Assembly: GCA_945870425.1 (NCBI GenBank)
Contig: CAMBSD010000018.1
Span: forward strand, 1 to 64,000
Direction of reading: 5' to 3'
Length of the DNA: 64,000 bases
From: Chitinophaga pinensis
GTDB lineage: Bacteria > Bacteroidota > Bacteroidia > UKL13-3
How positions within the stretch are numbered: the first letter of the stretch is position 1; every line of letters begins with the position of its first letter. The notes under the pieces are model-generated. The model did no database searches and had not been told where the DNA came from. It saw only the letters and a program-made list of their open reading frames with translations. The translations under genes were made by a program, and so were the position numbers. Below, in pieces: positions 62,763-64,000 of this stretch.

Positions 62763-63228
62763 TGTATTGACTTTAGGGCGGTTTGCTTTTAAGGCTTTAA
62801 TCGTTGGGCTCCAGACTTTTTTCTTATAACAATTCCTAGCTTACTTTCTGCAACATCTATCATGGTATTATAAAGATCTGCCTTTAACTCAGCTATTCGT
62901 TTTTCTTCTTCTAGCCTTGCCACTTTTTCCTTTAACTCTTGAAGTTCTTTATTATCATTCATCAATTCAAATTTAGTATTTTCATTCATTGGTTGTCGAT
63001 AGTTTTTCTCTCCGTTAAACTTTCGCATCCGATACAATACTGCACATTTTGCCTTTATTCCATAAAGTCTTCGTGCTTCTTCCTTTGTGTATTTTCCTAA
63101 TAATACATCGTTTACTACAGTTGCTTTAAATTTTTCACTGTAATTGGTTGGTTTTTTTCTTTCCATTTTGTCCTGTTTTTAGTTGACTTTTTATCATTTT
63201 TGGAGTCAACCTATTTCAGGACTATACA
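62763..63228 (-). mobile_element. candidate orfA-only IS3-like remnant
   Basis: A transposase orfA lies between two weakly similar ends. On the minus strand the first end reads TGTATAGTCCTGAAATAGG (from 63228); the other end on the plus strand reads TGTATTGACTTTAGGGCGG (from 62763). About 15 of the first 25 positions agree. No orfB with a DDE domain is present, so it cannot transpose alone. Nested inverted repeats GTTGACT/AGTCAAC and GTCCTG/CAGGAC lie at the orfA end. The ends are an inference. Confidence 0.45.
62789..63166 (-). CDS. IS3-type transposase OrfA
   Basis: The 125-aa protein has an N-terminal helix-turn-helix (TNYSEKFKATVVNDVLLGKYTKEEARRLYGIKAKCAVLYRMRKF) and a C-terminal leucine-zipper coiled coil (LKEKVARLEEEKRIAELKADL), the standard layout of OrfA in IS3 elements, which binds the terminal repeats. 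It ends RKKSGAQRLKP. The integrase-like orfB that normally follows is missing, so this is a remnant. It does not belong to the neighbouring operons. Confidence 0.85.
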   Translation of the reverse strand: MERKKPTNYSEKFKATVVNDVLLGKYTKEEARRLYGIKAKCAVLYRMRKFNGEKNYRQPMNENTKFELMNDNKELQELKEKVARLEEEKRIAELKADLYNTMIDVAESKLGIVIRKKSGAQRLKP

Positions 63229-63232
63229 GTCC

Positions 63233-63290
63233 CGACATATCGGGATTTTGATGCCTTAAAAGGAAAAAGTGAAATAATTAGATAGATGAT
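63233..63290 (+). repeat. composite repeat block, right part of the interrupted copy
   Basis: CGACATATCGGGATTTTGAT continues with GCCT and an A-rich tail, like 54404-54452. CCCGACATATCGGG (63231-63244) forms a small hairpin. Confidence 0.65.
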
Positions 63291-63389
63291 GATTTAGCCG
63301 AAGGTTAGTAAAATATACTAATGAGTCATCTATATGCTTAGAGTTGCTTGCAGGCGAGGACGCATGAAAAGGGCGGAAGGAGGGGAAAC

Positions 63390-63418
63390 ATCCCCCTAAC
63401 CCACTTCAAAGGGGGAAT
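63390..63418 (+). repeat. CCCCCT...AGGGGG hairpin repeat
   Basis: TCCCCCTAACC and AAAGGGGGAA pair as TCCCCCT/AGGGGGA. Related to 54518-54552. Confidence 0.6.
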
Positions 63419-63430
63419 CCAAAAACAAAA

Positions 63431-63460
63431 AAAGGTTTGAAAATTCATTTTCAAACCTTC
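63431..63460. terminator. Rho-independent terminator of adk
   Basis: AAGGTTTGAAAA and TTTTCAAACCTT form a perfect 12-bp stem; on the minus strand it is followed by TTTTTTGTTTTTG. Confidence 0.85.
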
Positions 63461-63487
63461 TCTGGGTTGCGTAATGCGATCGTATGA

Positions 63488-64000
63488 TTAATCAATTTCA
63501 GCACAAAGTGCATTGAAGATAGCTTCAATTTCACCAATACCATCAATACCTTTATATTTATTTTGCAATTGGTAAAACTCCTTCACAGGCATGGTCTCAC
63601 CATTATACACATCAATTCTTTTTTGAATAACGGCTGGGTCTTGGTCATCCGCGCGGCCACTGTCTTTACCTCTTAATAAAAGACGTTTGCGAAGCTCTTC
63701 TTCTTCCACTTCAAGGGCCAACATCATCGTGATACTTGTAGCTTTTGATGCCAATAATTCATCAAGTGCTTTAGCTTGTGCTTGGGTTCGAGGAAATCCA
63801 TCAAAAATGAAGCCTTTGGCATCTGGGTTTTTATTTACCTCACCTGCCAACATACCAATGGTTACTTCATCTGGCACCAATTGTCCTTTGTCTATATAGC
63901 TTTTAGCCAATAACCCCAATTCGGTGGCCGACTTAATATTTGCCCTAAAAATATCTCCCGTTGAAAGGTGTACCAAATGATACTTTTCGATAAGTTTGGC
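63488..64000 (-). CDS. adk: adenylate kinase, 5' end beyond the window
   Basis: Adenylate kinase interconverts ATP, ADP and AMP. The frame is open to the right window edge, giving AKLIEKYHLVHLSTGDIFRA before the track's TTG start; only the N-terminal ~20 residues with the P-loop are missing. Visible motifs are LSTGDIFRAN, FIFDGFPRTQAQAKALD (AMP-binding and catalytic Arg), LRKRLLLRGKDSGRADDQD and the C-terminal YNGETMPVKEFYQLQNKY. The LID is the short type: GKDSGRADDQD replaces the long insertion of E. coli Adk. A strong terminator follows. Confidence 0.95.
   Translation of the reverse strand, partial: AKLIEKYHLVHLSTGDIFRANIKSATELGLLAKSYIDKGQLVPDEVTIGMLAGEVNKNPDAKGFIFDGFPRTQAQAKALDELLASKATSITMMLALEVEEEELRKRLLLRGKDSGRADDQDPAVIQKRIDVYNGETMPVKEFYQLQNKYKGIDGIGEIEAIFNALCAEID

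Larger units (their letters stand above)
63229..63430. other. intergenic region with repeats
   Basis: No gene is supported. The region contains the right part of the composite block (63233-63290) and a CCCCCT/AGGGGG hairpin at 63390-63418. Confidence 0.55.

Noticed and set aside
62401-62788. Search for orfB of the IS remnant in the downstream sequence
   Set aside because: Frames after the orfA stop give only short open stretches without DDE motifs; the repeat elements found there are unrelated to a transposase.

Overview
The window is AT-rich chromosomal DNA from a member of the phylum Bacteroidota. The evidence is two type IX secretion (T9SS) C-terminal sorting domains, a PorV/PorQ-family protein, a GldB-type gliding lipoprotein, SusC/TonB-style outer-membrane barrels, an S46 dipeptidyl peptidase, the Bacteroidota arrangement of cytochrome c oxidase genes, and promoter -7 elements of the TANNTTTG type. 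The genes point to an aerobic organism with an envelope rich in lipoproteins and outer-membrane proteins. I cannot place it below phylum. No rRNA, tRNA or CRISPR array was seen.

Layout. 0-0.5 kb: 3' end of a secreted T9SS protein. 1.2-9.3 kb: one co-directional aa3-type cytochrome c oxidase operon with subunits II and I, heme A synthase, heme O synthase, two subunit III proteins, subunit IV, SCO copper chaperone and a DUF420 protein. 9.4-16.5 kb: YihY membrane protein, a soluble substrate-binding-like protein, a BatA/VWA membrane protein, two adjacent GNAT genes (one broken by an in-frame TAG), MnmD and a secreted endonuclease/phosphatase-fold protein. 16.5-20.1 kb: a VWA protein plus MoxR-like ATPase pair and AMP nucleosidase. 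20-31.9 kb: CDF transporter, large outer-membrane barrel, universal stress protein, nucleoside phosphorylase-dprA-alkaline phosphatase-small membrane protein operon, sucC, PorV/PorQ-like protein and a DUF479 protein. 32-42.6 kb: tyrS, [2Fe-2S] protein, ABC exporter, lon, a DUF1778/GNAT toxin-antitoxin pair, tcdA, a TatD-like hydrolase, a DedA protein and an unknown exported protein. 42.7-54.2 kb: nadE, an outer-membrane barrel, gldB, two kynurenine-pathway enzymes (3-hydroxyanthranilate dioxygenase and ACMS decarboxylase), dnaN, a GAF-type methionine sulfoxide reductase, a small lipoprotein, an S46 peptidase and a Pit phosphate transporter. 54.3-64 kb: a repeat-rich end with an AsmA-like protein, a second broken GNAT gene, a putative heme-uptake operon, an orfA-only IS remnant and the C-terminal part of adk.

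Two things stand out. First, the operon at 62.4-58.0 kb encodes two different HmuY-like proteins around one TonB-dependent receptor. One HmuY-like protein carries a T9SS sorting tail and the other a lipobox. Upstream lies a set of TTATGACA repeats spaced one helical turn apart. This looks like a two-hemophore (secreted plus anchored) uptake system. Second, the window is seeded with several families of short palindromic dispersed repeats. Some have entered genes: one copy is translated in frame inside NadE and another inside the T9SS protein at the left edge. A composite repeat block appears intact at 54.3 kb and apparently interrupted by the IS remnant at 62.6-63.3 kb.

Two GNAT genes each carry one in-frame stop near the 5' end, which suggests recent gene decay or assembly error. 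The promoter -7 motif recurs 12-27 nt upstream of most of the start codons where I found it.
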